From NCBI RefSeq assembly GCF_017104965.1, contig NZ_JAAGPR010000019.1:92218-156217 (forward strand): a stretch of 64,000 bases of DNA. Reading direction: 5' to 3'. Both the position numbers and the translations under genes were made by a program. This document shows positions 1-7,890 of the stretch, one piece after another (within the stretch, counting starts at the first letter, position 1; each line of letters opens with the position of its first letter). The notes beneath the pieces were generated by a model that worked only from the letters and a program-made list of their open reading frames with translations, was not told where the DNA came from and did not search any database. The stretch is from Paraburkholderia sp. Ac-20340 (lineage in GTDB: Bacteria; Pseudomonadota; Gammaproteobacteria; Burkholderiales; Burkholderiaceae).

Positions 1-2
1 GA

Positions 3-293
3 CGCGATATCGCAGTGGTCGTCGATCAGAAGATCGAGGTCCAGGCGCTGCTCGACGAGATGCACAAGGGCATCCAGGACGAGCCTGCGCGGATTGTCCA
101 GAGGGTTGCGTTGTTCGATGAATTTCGTGCAAAATCAAACACTTCCGGACTTGGCGCGGACGAGAAAAGCCTTGCCTTCCGGGTGACCCTGCAAGATACT
201 GGCGGAACCCTTCAGGACGAAACGGTCGATGCGGCCATCAAGTCCCTGATGGATCGCCTGGCTCGAGTGTTTGGCGCCCGGTTGCGCGGATAA
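3..293 (+). CDS. pheT: Phenylalanyl-tRNA synthetase beta subunit, C-terminal fragment
   Basis: The gene enters from the left edge in frame and ends at a TAA at 291-293. The last ~96 residues match the ferredoxin-like anticodon-binding domain that closes bacterial PheT, including the KSLAFRVTLQD strand and a C-terminal helix followed by RLARVFGARLRG. PheT pairs with PheS to charge tRNA-Phe in the cytoplasm. The next gene is ihfA, the usual pheS-pheT-ihfA order of proteobacteria, which supports the call despite the missing N-terminus. Confidence 0.9.
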   Translation, partial: RDIAVVVDQKIEVQALLDEMHKGIQDEPARIVQRVALFDEFRAKSNTSGLGADEKSLAFRVTLQDTGGTLQDETVDAAIKSLMDRLARVFGARLRG

Positions 294-375
294 GCCTGCG
301 GCTTATCACCTGACCGACATAGGCTTCCGGTTTGTGCAGGACCTGGCAACCGGAAGCGCGCCATTTCAAAGATAG

Positions 376-786
376 ATGAACGAAATGAACTCGAGTGATT
401 TCGAAGCCCTTCTCGCGGCACAGCGTAGCGCCATGATTCGCGACATACCTGCCTCGTCGGCGAGCGCCGCGAACGATACGCCCACGCTGACCAAAGCTGA
501 ACTCGCGGAACTGCTGTTCGACAACGTCGGGCTCAACAAACGCGAAGCCAAGGATATGGTCGAAGCGTTCTTCGAAGTGATTCGCGACGCGCTCGAGGGC
601 GGCGACAGCGTGAAGCTCTCCGGCTTCGGCAATTTTCAGTTGCGCGACAAGCCGCAACGCCCGGGCCGCAACCCGAAGACCGGCGAAGCGATTCCTATCG
701 CTGCGCGCCGTGTCGTTACGTTCCACGCAAGCCAGAAGCTCAAGGCGCTGGTGGAAAGCGGCGCCGAGGCAAGCTTCCCGCGCTGA
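376..786 (+). CDS. ihfA: Integration host factor alpha subunit
   Basis: This is a 136-residue HU/IHF-family DNA-bending protein. The family fold begins near residue 38 (LTKAELAELLFDNVGLNKR). The DNA-binding arm is visible as GRNPKTGE and is followed by IPIAARRVVTFHAS. An N-terminal extension of about 37 residues makes it longer than the ~99-residue enterobacterial protein; I believe such extensions occur in Burkholderiales. IHF bends DNA for transcription, replication and site-specific recombination, and a resident IHF could assist the integrase just downstream (inference). The start at 376 lies ~80 bp after pheT, consistent with cotranscription. Confidence 0.93.
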   Translation: MNEMNSSDFEALLAAQRSAMIRDIPASSASAANDTPTLTKAELAELLFDNVGLNKREAKDMVEAFFEVIRDALEGGDSVKLSGFGNFQLRDKPQRPGRNPKTGEAIPIAARRVVTFHASQKLKALVESGAEASFPR

Positions 787-931
787 TTGACCCAGGAAGC
801 GATCGATCAAGGCATCATGCGCGGGACGACCCGCGCGCGCCCGCACGGGTGATTTGCAGCGGGCGTGACTGGCAACAACGGACTCTGGCGGCGACGCCAC
901 TTTGCGCAACCACCACGACGGCAACCCGGCG

Positions 932-1330
932 ATGACATCGACAATCGAAAAGGTCGTCTTGCCTCCGATACCCGCCAAGCGCTACTTCACGATCGGCGAA
1001 GTGAGCGAGCTGTGCGGCGTGAAGCCCCATGTGCTGCGATATTGGGAGCAGGAGTTCACGCAGTTGAAGCCGGTGAAGCGACGCGGCAACCGGCGCTATT
1101 ACCAGCATCATGAAGTCCTGCTGATCCGGCGCATTCGCGAACTGCTCTATGAGCAAGGCTTCACGATCAATGGCGCGCGCAACCGTCTCGACTCGCACGG
1201 TGCGGTGGCGGAAGAGGACGCAGCGGCGGAAGTGGAAGATGCCGCGGTGTGCGAAGGCAATATGGCCAACGTCGATGTCGATCAGTTGCGCAAGGAGTTG
1301 CTGCATGTGATCGATCTGCTGGGGCGTTGA
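932..1330 (+). CDS. MerR-family transcriptional regulator
   Basis: The protein has 132 residues. A winged-helix MerR DNA-binding domain occupies residues ~17-85: FTIGEVSELCGVKPHVLRYW, then the wing around KRRGNRRYY. A short acidic alanine/glutamate-rich linker and a C-terminal helix (VDQLRKELLHVIDLLG) follow. There is no metal-binding cysteine pattern, so this is the short MerR-like form commonly found next to ihfA in beta- and gammaproteobacteria, of unknown target. I chose the ATG at 932 over an in-frame TTG at 902 because the conserved sequence starts shortly after it; neither has a strong ribosome binding site. Confidence 0.85.
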   Translation: MTSTIEKVVLPPIPAKRYFTIGEVSELCGVKPHVLRYWEQEFTQLKPVKRRGNRRYYQHHEVLLIRRIRELLYEQGFTINGARNRLDSHGAVAEEDAAAEVEDAAVCEGNMANVDVDQLRKELLHVIDLLGR

Positions 1331-1422
1331 TCGCTTGTCCTGGCATCCGCAAAGATTCTTTCCGACGAATTGCAATTCAGGCATTCAAATCGGCAAAAGG
1401 GTCTGTTATACTTTCTAGCTCT

Positions 1423-1501
<79 letters not shown>

Positions 1502-1551
1502 TATCTCTTTGATTTTGTTCTTAAATCAAAGAAATCAATGGCTTAAAGCAG

Positions 1552-1565
1552 GGTGTGGCCGGTGT
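1552..1565 (+). repeat. Putative left arm-type integrase site
   Basis: GGTGTGGCCGGTGT here has an inverted partner at 12699-12712 with one mismatch. The two lie 50 and 49 bp inside their respective core repeats. This symmetry suggests arm-type binding sites for the integrase. The motif also lies just upstream of the integrase start at 1595. Confidence 0.5.
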
Positions 1566-1594
1566 CATAGACACTTGCTACACTCCTGCCCGCC

Positions 1595-3115
1595 ATGACA
1601 AATCATCTTGAAAAGCGCGGTACCGTCTGGTACTTCCGTCGCAAAATTCCCACCGATCTAGAGCAGCACTTTGGCCGAAAGCAGATGATGTTTTCGCTGA
1701 AGACGCGCGACTACGCAGAAGCCAAGCAACTGGCCGCGACTCATACCGTCTTAACCGACGCTCAATTTTCGGCAGCCCGCACGCTTAAGGACGGCAAACA
1801 ACCCACATCTACGGTCGTACAACCGATGGACGAGGGGATGGCCGACGTCTTTCGCCATGAGGAGGACTGGCAGGCCGAGTATGAGGCGCACAAAGATTGG
1901 CACGATGCCCGGGACGCCGGGGCGCAGGCAGAGCGAGAATCCATTGATGCAATCTTGTCTGCGGCTGGTGCGCCTAGTGCGAGCCAGATGGAATTCTTCC
2001 TGATCGAAGGTGGCTTCCGGCCCGATGACCTCCCGACCGCGAAGCAGCAGGCTTTGGCTATTGCGATGCGGCGGGCTGCTGATACAGCTGAAATTACGCA
2101 GGCTGGACGTTCGGCGGCAAGGCAGATAGTTGTACCGGCGTCGCACATCGATGGACAAACCCTACGGCATGTGATCCCAGCGTGGATCGCGCGCAACGCA
2201 CCGAAGGAGAACGCCGTTGGCCGGACGAAAAAGGCGGTGGAGTTGTTCGAACAGGCCGTAGGCGTCATCTCCCTGCGACAGCTTACGAAAGCAGATGGTG
2301 CGAAATTCGTGAGGTTCCTCCTCGACGAGGGGGCGCGTGGCTTTAAGCGAAAGACAGCAAGTAACCACGCTAACGCTATTAGCACTCTGCTCCGTGTTGC
2401 GGTGAAGGAGGACCTAATCGAACGCAATCTGCTAGACCTGACGTTCGACAAGAGCATCGGAGCTGAGACCCGGACGCCGTGGACCGACGCAGAGCTAAAG
2501 CTGATGTACGGGCACGCGTTGTTTTCCGACCATATGAACGATGTGCCGGAGTGGCAGGACGTAAAGCCTGCGGATGGCCGCGCTTTGCTATTGATCCTTC
2601 AGCATACCGGTGCGCGCATTGGCGAGGTCGCTCAGCTACGTCGCGGTGATTTTCATTTGCGGGACGGTATAACGGCGATTCACATTACAGCTGCGGCAGG
2701 GACCGTCAAAACCGCAGATTCAGAACGCTCCGTGCCACTAGCCAATCACCTTCTAGGCGACGTGTGGTTTAGCGCGTGGTTGGAAGCGGTGATGGACGGC
2801 AAACATGCTGATCGTGCAGCATTCCCATCGATGGCTGGTCGTACACGCGGCCCCGGCGATACTGCCGTGCAATGGTTCCGGGCGTTTCGCGATGTTGCGG
2901 GTCTGCCATCTGGACCGCTCCATGGGTCGCACAAGTTTCGCCATTGGATACGCACTGCAATGAACGCACTGGACGTTGCAGAGGCAACCCAGGACGCGAT
3001 TACAGGCCATACAGCAGGCGGCTCAACGGGCACTAAGGTCTATACGCATGTGCCGTTGCCAGTGATGCTGGCGGCGCTCAACCGCATTGCTTACCCTGAA
3101 CAATCCTCCATGTAA
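1595..3115 (+). CDS. Tyrosine recombinase / integrase of the element
   Basis: This 506-residue site-specific recombinase catalyses insertion at, and probably excision from, tRNA-Pro. The N-terminal ~60 residues (KRGTVWYFRRKIPTDL) form the short arm-binding-like domain seen in this integrase group. A core-binding helical region follows at ~190-290. The catalytic set is visible: R341 in ARIGE, a lysine in the GTVKTADSERSVPL strand, H446 and R449 in HKFR, H472 in GHTAG and the nucleophile Y483 in VYTH. All expected residues are present, so it is probably active. It lies immediately inside attL, reading into the element. Confidence 0.93.
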   Translation: MTNHLEKRGTVWYFRRKIPTDLEQHFGRKQMMFSLKTRDYAEAKQLAATHTVLTDAQFSAARTLKDGKQPTSTVVQPMDEGMADVFRHEEDWQAEYEAHKDWHDARDAGAQAERESIDAILSAAGAPSASQMEFFLIEGGFRPDDLPTAKQQALAIAMRRAADTAEITQAGRSAARQIVVPASHIDGQTLRHVIPAWIARNAPKENAVGRTKKAVELFEQAVGVISLRQLTKADGAKFVRFLLDEGARGFKRKTASNHANAISTLLRVAVKEDLIERNLLDLTFDKSIGAETRTPWTDAELKLMYGHALFSDHMNDVPEWQDVKPADGRALLLILQHTGARIGEVAQLRRGDFHLRDGITAIHITAAAGTVKTADSERSVPLANHLLGDVWFSAWLEAVMDGKHADRAAFPSMAGRTRGPGDTAVQWFRAFRDVAGLPSGPLHGSHKFRHWIRTAMNALDVAEATQDAITGHTAGGSTGTKVYTHVPLPVMLAALNRIAYPEQSSM

Positions 3116-3224
3116 GCGCCTGTCCGGATAGCCGACGGTACAACCGCGATCAATTTGTTGCGAGCGCAACGACTATCTAGGACCCAAAATTTCGAGCCCT
3201 TTCGTACATAAAAATATCGATTTT

Positions 3225-3238
3225 GTAGAATTATCTAC
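3225..3238. promoter_or_regulatory. Small inverted repeat upstream of the Rep-like gene
   Basis: GTAGA/TCTAC arms flank ATTA in the AT-rich leader between the integrase and the Rep-like gene. It could be an operator for that gene's own initiator-like domain, as in Rep_3 plasmids, but only the symmetry is visible. Confidence 0.25.
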
Positions 3239-3352
3239 CGTATATTGACGAGCAAGTGAAATGTTCTTAGCATTGAGGCAGGTGCCGAGAAAATTTCCCG
3301 CGCGTCGGACAGATGGCGCGTTGTTGTGACCAGACCTGATTCGGGAGGAAAA

Positions 3353-4222
3353 GTGGAACACGACTACACGGTAACTATGAGTAACCAGCTGGCACGATCC
3401 AACCAAGGGCTGGAGCGGCTTTCTGAAATTCGAGTTGTGCACGCGTGCATCGGCAGGTTTAACGCTTACCCGTCACCAGAAGGGCGCGAGTGGGACGTGC
3501 GTCTTTCCGCAAGCGAGTACGCCAGCATCTTCGACGTCACCATCGATACCGCGTACCTTCAGCTGAAAGATGTTGCTTGCTGTTTGGCAGATCGGCGGGC
3601 GACGTTGTCTGACGGGCAGAAGCTGCGCTGGGTGGATTCGGTCAAGTACCGAGACGGCGCAGGCGAGATTGAGCTACGGTGGTCTCCGGAGATAATTCCG
3701 CATATCAGCCAAGTTGACGCGCTATTGGCAGCGGTGCGTGAGGATGAAGTGGAGCTTCCCGCGATGACAGTCGAAGAAGAAACGCCGACGGAGTTGCCTG
3801 CCAGTAGCTGGAATTATCGGGTAATGGAATTCCACCCTCCAGATGAGGAGCGATACCGGGCAATCCATGAGGTTCACTATAGAAATGGTGTTCCTACAAG
3901 CTATAGCGAGGACCCGGCAACCATAGGGTGGAGTGTGAATGAAGGCGATCAAGCAGCGCTGACGGCACTTCAGCGGATGAGTGAAGCCCTAAGTAAGCCA
4001 GTCCTTTTTGAGGAAGATTTCGGTAGCTTGTCCGACGATTCTTTTACTTTGTACGTATTTCGAGGCGAAAACGGCAAGTGGTTCGGCAAGTTCATTGACT
4101 CTGCACGGCAGGAAACTGGTGCGATAAAGGTGGGCTTCGATTGCCCTGACGATGTTGAGGCGTACGCCCGTGAAAACGGTATCTATGCGGATTGCGTCGA
4201 GATAGAAGCTGATCGCCGATAA
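3353..4222 (+). CDS. Chimeric protein: Rep_3-like N-terminal domain fused to an unrelated C-terminal part
   Basis: The protein has 289 residues. Residues ~6-122 resemble the first winged-helix domain of Rep_3 plasmid initiators: VTMSNQLARSNQGLERLSEI, then LSASEYASIFDVTIDTAYLQ, RWVDSVKYRDGAGEIEL and WSPEIIPHIS. The second winged helix (the family's SxYxxRLYELL region) is missing. An acidic linker (~125-150) leads to a region containing EERYRAIHEVHYRNGVPTSY, a pattern I recall from small hypothetical proteins, and then a further globular ~90 residues. The GTG at 3353 is preferred to the GTG at 3326 because GGGAGG sits 4 bases upstream. Iteron-like repeats lie just downstream. It could be a DNA-binding regulator rather than a replication initiator. 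Confidence 0.6.
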   Translation: MEHDYTVTMSNQLARSNQGLERLSEIRVVHACIGRFNAYPSPEGREWDVRLSASEYASIFDVTIDTAYLQLKDVACCLADRRATLSDGQKLRWVDSVKYRDGAGEIELRWSPEIIPHISQVDALLAAVREDEVELPAMTVEEETPTELPASSWNYRVMEFHPPDEERYRAIHEVHYRNGVPTSYSEDPATIGWSVNEGDQAALTALQRMSEALSKPVLFEEDFGSLSDDSFTLYVFRGENGKWFGKFIDSARQETGAIKVGFDCPDDVEAYARENGIYADCVEIEADRR

Positions 4223-4280
4223 GCGCATCGCGTACGCGAGCATTTGCGTTGCGGCGTTTGGAAGGAAAGGGCTGGTAACA

Positions 4281-4318
4281 GGTTACGGGGCAACCAAAGC
4301 ATAGGTTACGGGGCAACC
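4281..4318 (+). repeat. Two iteron-like direct repeats
   Basis: GGTTACGGGGCAACC occurs at 4281-4295 and 4304-4318, a 23-bp period. The unit is itself a partial palindrome (GGTT...AACC). Iterons bound by Rep_3 initiators are commonly spaced about two helical turns apart, and the neighbouring upstream gene has a Rep_3-like domain. Confidence 0.55.
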
Positions 4319-4391
4319 GGCAACCCAGTTGCGGGTTAGTGTCTCGGCGAAAGCCTTACAGGGCGGCCTTTTCGGAGATTTCATCCAGCTA

Positions 4392-4407
4392 GGTTGCCCC
4401 CGTAACC
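4392..4407 (-). repeat. Third, inverted iteron-like copy
   Basis: On the minus strand this reads GGTTACGGGGGCAACC, the 15-bp repeat of 4281-4318 with one extra G. It lies 73 bp beyond the second direct copy. Confidence 0.5.
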
Positions 4408-4536
4408 AAAATTGTATTTTTTTTATCTAGCCGAACGTCGGGCGCGCGCAATGCCCGCGCGAAAAAGGGCGCAGGAAGGACCCGTGATTTTTGACTGGGG
4501 CTTTTCCGCTGGTGTGTCTGGTTGGGCGGCAGGGAC

Positions 4537-4983
4537 TTACGGTCGGCGGCGCGGCTTCGTGCTGGCGAGTTGTTCGGCGGTCGGTTCGAACGTGTCCGAA
4601 TCGTCAGCGATGCCGCGCTGGATTTCGGCCTCTTCTTCGGGCGTGTTGGGAAGGAACGAGCCGACGGGACGCACCCCACGCGCGGGCGTAACTTCAGCGG
4701 CCACGCCGCGCTGGTGAGCCTGCCATAGGTCGTACTGGGCCTGCATGCGCAGCCAGAAATCAGCGTCGCCGCCGTGATCGACTCCTAACCACGCCTGGAT
4801 ACGCAAAGCCAATTCTGCAGTTACAGGTGCTTCGGCGTTCAGCACGCGCACAAAATCATCAAGCGGCACGCCGAGTTGATCGGCTGCTTCCTGCGGCGTG
4901 AGCTTGAGGCCGGGAACGGTCATCTCGCGCAGGATTTCACCTGGGTGCGACGGGCAGTGCATGCGAGGGCGGGACGTAGTCAT
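4537..4983 (-). CDS. HigA-family antitoxin-like protein with BrnA-like C-terminal tail
   Basis: This is a 148-residue DNA-binding protein. Residues ~9-93 match HigA/VapI-type antitoxins: HPGEILREM, then the helix-turn-helix LTPQEAADQLGVPLDDFVRV, ELALRIQAWLG and DFWLRMQAQYDLWQAH. A tail at ~112-140 (NTPEEEAEIQRGIADDSDTF) resembles the EEDxxIxxGIAxDxDt segment of BrnA antitoxins. No higB- or brnT-like toxin gene lies beside it, so it looks orphan. HigA antitoxins usually repress their own operon and neutralise the HigB mRNA endonuclease. The start at 4983 fits the domain; 4962 is an alternative. Confidence 0.7.
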   Translation of the reverse strand: MTTSRPRMHCPSHPGEILREMTVPGLKLTPQEAADQLGVPLDDFVRVLNAEAPVTAELALRIQAWLGVDHGGDADFWLRMQAQYDLWQAHQRGVAAEVTPARGVRPVGSFLPNTPEEEAEIQRGIADDSDTFEPTAEQLASTKPRRRP

Positions 4984-5167
4984 TTGCGAAAGATAGCATT
5001 CATAAAGCCGAGCCGTAAAACGCCATCGAAACGGCACGGATCGCGCAGCTAAGAGGCCACGTTATTCCTGTGATGATAGAGTGTTGCCGGTCGAATTTGG
5101 CCGACTATGCGTGCCGCATGAGAACCGCAAAGCGCGGGCCGTGCGGCCACTCCAGGGAGCAAATGCG

Positions 5168-5653
5168 ATGCCTTTAGCGTGTACGAATGTAGAGTTCTAC
5201 AAAGCCTTCAAAGACAACATGGAAGCGTTGGGCTTGGACGTGCCATCGACGCTTTCTACCGCGCCCGCGAATGTCGGTGCGAAGATCGGCGCATGGGTTG
5301 CCGCGTCCGAAAAGTTCGGCAAAGCCGTAACGATGGGCGAAGTAATCGGCGCGGGGATGGGTAGCGAAATCCTGTTAGCCCTTGGCGGTGTCTACGCCGC
5401 GTTCTGGCTTGGCGCTGCCGTGGGTAGCTTGATGGTTGCAACCACGAAGTACCTGGACTGCAATAAGAACGCGAACGATATCGCCAACGCTGCGCGCCAG
5501 TTCACGTTCGATACGGGTTTCCGTATTCCCCCGGCAATCCTGGCCGTGATGCAAACCAACCCTATGATTTTCGCCGTTGGGCAGGCTGGCCGCACCGCGT
5601 TTGCGCGGCGCGCTGCTGTCCCGGCTTCTGCGCGAGTGGCGGCGGTGCAATGA
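5168..5653 (+). CDS. Unrecognised membrane-associated protein, coupled to the next gene
   Basis: The protein has 161 residues and I do not recognise the family. A polar N-terminal third (NVEFYKAFKDNMEALG) is followed by a long glycine/alanine-rich hydrophobic stretch at ~59-100 (IGAGMGSEILLALGGVYAAF, then a second glycine-rich segment), compatible with a membrane hairpin, and a basic tail. The ATG at 5168 is chosen because AGGGAG lies ~8 bases upstream; an in-frame TTG at 5081 is weaker. Its stop overlaps the next gene's start (ATGA), implying translational coupling. A pore-former plus immunity protein, or a holin-like pair, is possible but unproven. Confidence 0.55.
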   Translation: MPLACTNVEFYKAFKDNMEALGLDVPSTLSTAPANVGAKIGAWVAASEKFGKAVTMGEVIGAGMGSEILLALGGVYAAFWLGAAVGSLMVATTKYLDCNKNANDIANAARQFTFDTGFRIPPAILAVMQTNPMIFAVGQAGRTAFARRAAVPASARVAAVQ

Positions 5654-5859
5654 AGGCATTTTCGAAGGAATGGTGGATAGATCGGGCCGCGCTTATCGCC
5701 GTGGCTATCGGCTGCGCTGCGCTGGCCTGGCTGTTCTCCGTATCAGCGGGAACCCACGCAACCGAAATCCTGCTGGTGGTGGTGTTCGCTGGCCTGATCC
5801 TGGACAATCGCCGGATGCGCAAACTTCTAAAAGAGCGCAGCGGGGCTAACGGGGGTTAG
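5650..5859 (+). CDS. Small two-helix membrane protein
   Basis: This 69-residue protein has two predicted membrane segments (~13-33, AALIAVAIGCAALAWLFSV; ~38-53, TEILLVVVFAGLILD) and a basic C-terminus (NRRMRKLLKERSG). Its start codon overlaps the upstream stop (ATGA), so the pair is probably translated together. No family is recognised. Size and arrangement would suit an immunity protein or membrane partner for the preceding gene; this is inference. Confidence 0.55.
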   Translation: MKAFSKEWWIDRAALIAVAIGCAALAWLFSVSAGTHATEILLVVVFAGLILDNRRMRKLLKERSGANGG

Positions 5860-5985
5860 CTACTTCGCCGCAACGCGGCCACGGCTGCGGAAGTGGGGGG
5901 CGTTCTTCGCTGCCCATTCCCGCAACGCCGCCAGCGCTGGCCGAAACTTGCACTGTATTTCACACCCAAGTGAACGTTGCTGCAC
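5860..5985 (-). CDS. Possible 41-residue small protein
   Basis: A short GTG-initiated frame on the minus strand encodes a basic peptide containing FRPALAALREWAAKNAPHFR and ending GRVAAK. It directly follows the HicB-like gene in the same direction. There is no clear ribosome binding site and no recognised family. It could be the C-terminal remnant of a decayed DNA-binding protein. Confidence 0.25.
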   Translation of the reverse strand: MQQRSLGCEIQCKFRPALAALREWAAKNAPHFRSRGRVAAK

Positions 5986-6006
5986 ACGATATAAAGTACG
6001 CCAGCG

Positions 6007-6219
6007 TTAATGCTGGGCTTTTCGAGCGGGCGGCGGCACAGGCTCTCCGTCCTCGATCAAATCGGCGACGCATTCTGCAACTACCTGTCTAATCCCGGCC
6101 AATGCCCTGGCTTCCGTTGGTTCCAACCAGCTCAGGCTGGGGAATTCGGCGCACAGGCCGACGTACTCTTGGTCTTCTTCAGACCAGATGGCGCGGTACG
6201 AGTATTGGTCAGTGGACAT
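6007..6219 (-). CDS. HicB-like antitoxin (orphan)
   Basis: The protein has 70 residues. The N-terminal half, YSYRAIWSEEDQEYVGLCAE followed by FPSL, matches the partial RNase-H-like fold of HicB proteins. The following helix (EARALAGIRQVVAECVADLI) and proline-rich end (DGEPVPPP) are also typical. It lacks the C-terminal DNA-binding domain of longer HicB proteins. No HicA toxin (a ~60-residue dsRBD-like protein) is visible next to it, so any toxin has been lost or replaced. Confidence 0.6.
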   Translation of the reverse strand: MSTDQYSYRAIWSEEDQEYVGLCAEFPSLSWLEPTEARALAGIRQVVAECVADLIEDGEPVPPPARKAQH

Positions 6220-6316
6220 TCTGTTCTCTCAGTTGATTGGTTGTTTGGCCGAATTCTGTAGCGAGCAACACCCGGAAACAGCGTCCAAGAAATCCGGGGC
6301 TGCAGTTGCACAACGT

Positions 6317-7753
6317 TTATCTTAGAACAACCTCTCGCAAACGATTAGCCATCATCGTTTCGACAAACTCACCGTCGTCGGCCTTAAGCGCAGTGAGAGC
6401 GGCAATTAAATCATCGTCGAATAAAGGAAGTACTAGGCCACGCTGATCTGTGTAAATATCATTGCAGCGTGAAAACAGCGCCGCTCTGTCATTCACTGAT
6501 CTGCAAAGAACGAGACCTACTCTCCCTCTATTTGGAGAGAATCGCCCTTGAATTTGATCAAGTTCTGGATTATTTATATCACGAGAATAATTCTTGCATT
6601 CAACGATTATGTATTGGCAATTTAGTCCGAATTGCATCTGTAATCGTGTAAAAAATCCAGTTTGGGCCGCATTATCGAAGGTTAAGTCTATTCTTCGACG
6701 GCCGTCATTGATTTCTACTTCAACTTCCGGGCATATTAAATGTGGATAAAATAACAACTCCAGAACGCTTACAATGATTCGGTGATAATGGGTTGCGGTG
6801 GCATTTCCAGATGGAGTGCCATTAATTTGAGAGATTAAATGATCAATAACGCTCCCTCGATCAATTTCCTCTAGGCCTTCACCTGGAATGGGAGATTCTC
6901 CAGCTACATTGCGACGGAAATTGGCGAAGACGTCTCGGTGCTGTTGGGTAAAGCTGGCTAAATAGTCTTTCTCGAATGGTGCCTCATGTTGAATGATGCT
7001 CTTTTTTGTCACAAAGGGCGTTTCTGTTTTTCGACGATATTGGACTAGAGACGACCCCATTCGCAAATGTTCGTGCTGTAGAAATGTAAGCAGAAACCGT
7101 CTGTAATAGCTTTCGGCTGTATATCGCCTTGAGAATGAGACAACACCCTTCGGGACAAGTAGAATTTTCCGACCATCGACTACCAGCATTCTATCGTGAG
7201 TGTTGTCCCATTGCCGAATCGCTGGGTCCCAGAAGAAGCCAGTCGAAATATTATCAGTTAAAGGAATTTCCCATAAATCACATTGTTTTTGTGTGTACGT
7301 TATGAGGTTGCGACGAATTATGTTCGTCGTCATGTCCGAAATTTTGTCTTTATCTACGCCAAAAACAAAGATGCGCGTGTCTTCTAGGTGCTCAAGTACA
7401 CCTGTCTGCGCGGCTTTACTCGCAAGGATGCTGTCAAAGATGTGATTTGCATCATATTCACCAACTCCACGGCCTCTGGGAGGCCCCACCGACAACCCGA
7501 GGCAAGTCTCATTGGGTTCCTGGAGGTGTGAGAACAATTCGCGTGCTGCTTTTAAATCGCCCGCTCGCAAGAGAGTGAGAAAGTAATTAAAGAAATTTCT
7601 GATTGTGCGGCCAGCTTTGGTCGAGAAATCGTCGCTGCGCTGGCCGATGAAGTATGGGTCAAGAAATAGCGGAGTGTCGATATCAGTATCAATATCGACA
7701 AAATCCAACTCTAGCTGAGTGCGGTTTAATCCGAATCGCTCGCTTATTTTCAT
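6317..7753 (-). CDS. PD-(D/E)XK nuclease-like protein, probable defence effector
   Basis: This 478-residue protein has no close family I can name. The C-terminal third contains a restriction-endonuclease-type core: EVEVEINDGRRRIDLTFDN supplies the acidic residue, and YIIVECKNYS supplies the E-x-K pair, followed by QIQGRFSPNRGRVGLVLCRS. The N-terminal ~300 residues are mixed and unassigned (DIDTDIDTPLFLDPYF; FFNYFLTLLRAGD). GC is clearly lower than in the flanking chromosome, suggesting recent transfer. It lies 137 bp downstream of a membrane protein gene in the same direction, and the AT-rich gap could carry its own promoter. A role in cutting invading DNA is inference from the fold and the mobile-element setting. 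Confidence 0.6.
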   Translation of the reverse strand: MKISERFGLNRTQLELDFVDIDTDIDTPLFLDPYFIGQRSDDFSTKAGRTIRNFFNYFLTLLRAGDLKAARELFSHLQEPNETCLGLSVGPPRGRGVGEYDANHIFDSILASKAAQTGVLEHLEDTRIFVFGVDKDKISDMTTNIIRRNLITYTQKQCDLWEIPLTDNISTGFFWDPAIRQWDNTHDRMLVVDGRKILLVPKGVVSFSRRYTAESYYRRFLLTFLQHEHLRMGSSLVQYRRKTETPFVTKKSIIQHEAPFEKDYLASFTQQHRDVFANFRRNVAGESPIPGEGLEEIDRGSVIDHLISQINGTPSGNATATHYHRIIVSVLELLFYPHLICPEVEVEINDGRRRIDLTFDNAAQTGFFTRLQMQFGLNCQYIIVECKNYSRDINNPELDQIQGRFSPNRGRVGLVLCRSVNDRAALFSRCNDIYTDQRGLVLPLFDDDLIAALTALKADDGEFVETMMANRLREVVLR

Positions 7754-7890
7754 GTTTTGAATATTAATAAATTTTTAAATATCAAAAAATCACGAAAAAT
7801 ACTTCTTTTAAGGATGGAGTTCACAGTTTTGTCGCAGTCCTCGAAATATATGAAATTCACAAGGACTGAACTGAACGGGATCGTCATCAC
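7754..7890. promoter_or_regulatory. AT-rich leader between the two cassette genes
   Basis: The 137 bp is very AT-rich next to the nuclease start (around 7757-7805) compared with the chromosome. It probably contains a promoter and ribosome binding site for the minus-strand nuclease gene. No exact consensus is claimed. Confidence 0.35.

Larger units (their letters stand above)
4223..4536. other. Non-coding repeat-bearing region (possible origin remnant)
   Basis: This 314-bp gap between convergent genes has no convincing gene. It holds two direct 15-bp repeats 23 bp apart, a near-copy in inverted orientation, a small hairpin (AACCC/GGGTT around 4322-4337) and a T-rich run near 4417-4424. The layout resembles a remnant iteron origin next to the Rep_3-like gene, but no DnaA box was recognised. 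Confidence 0.4.
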
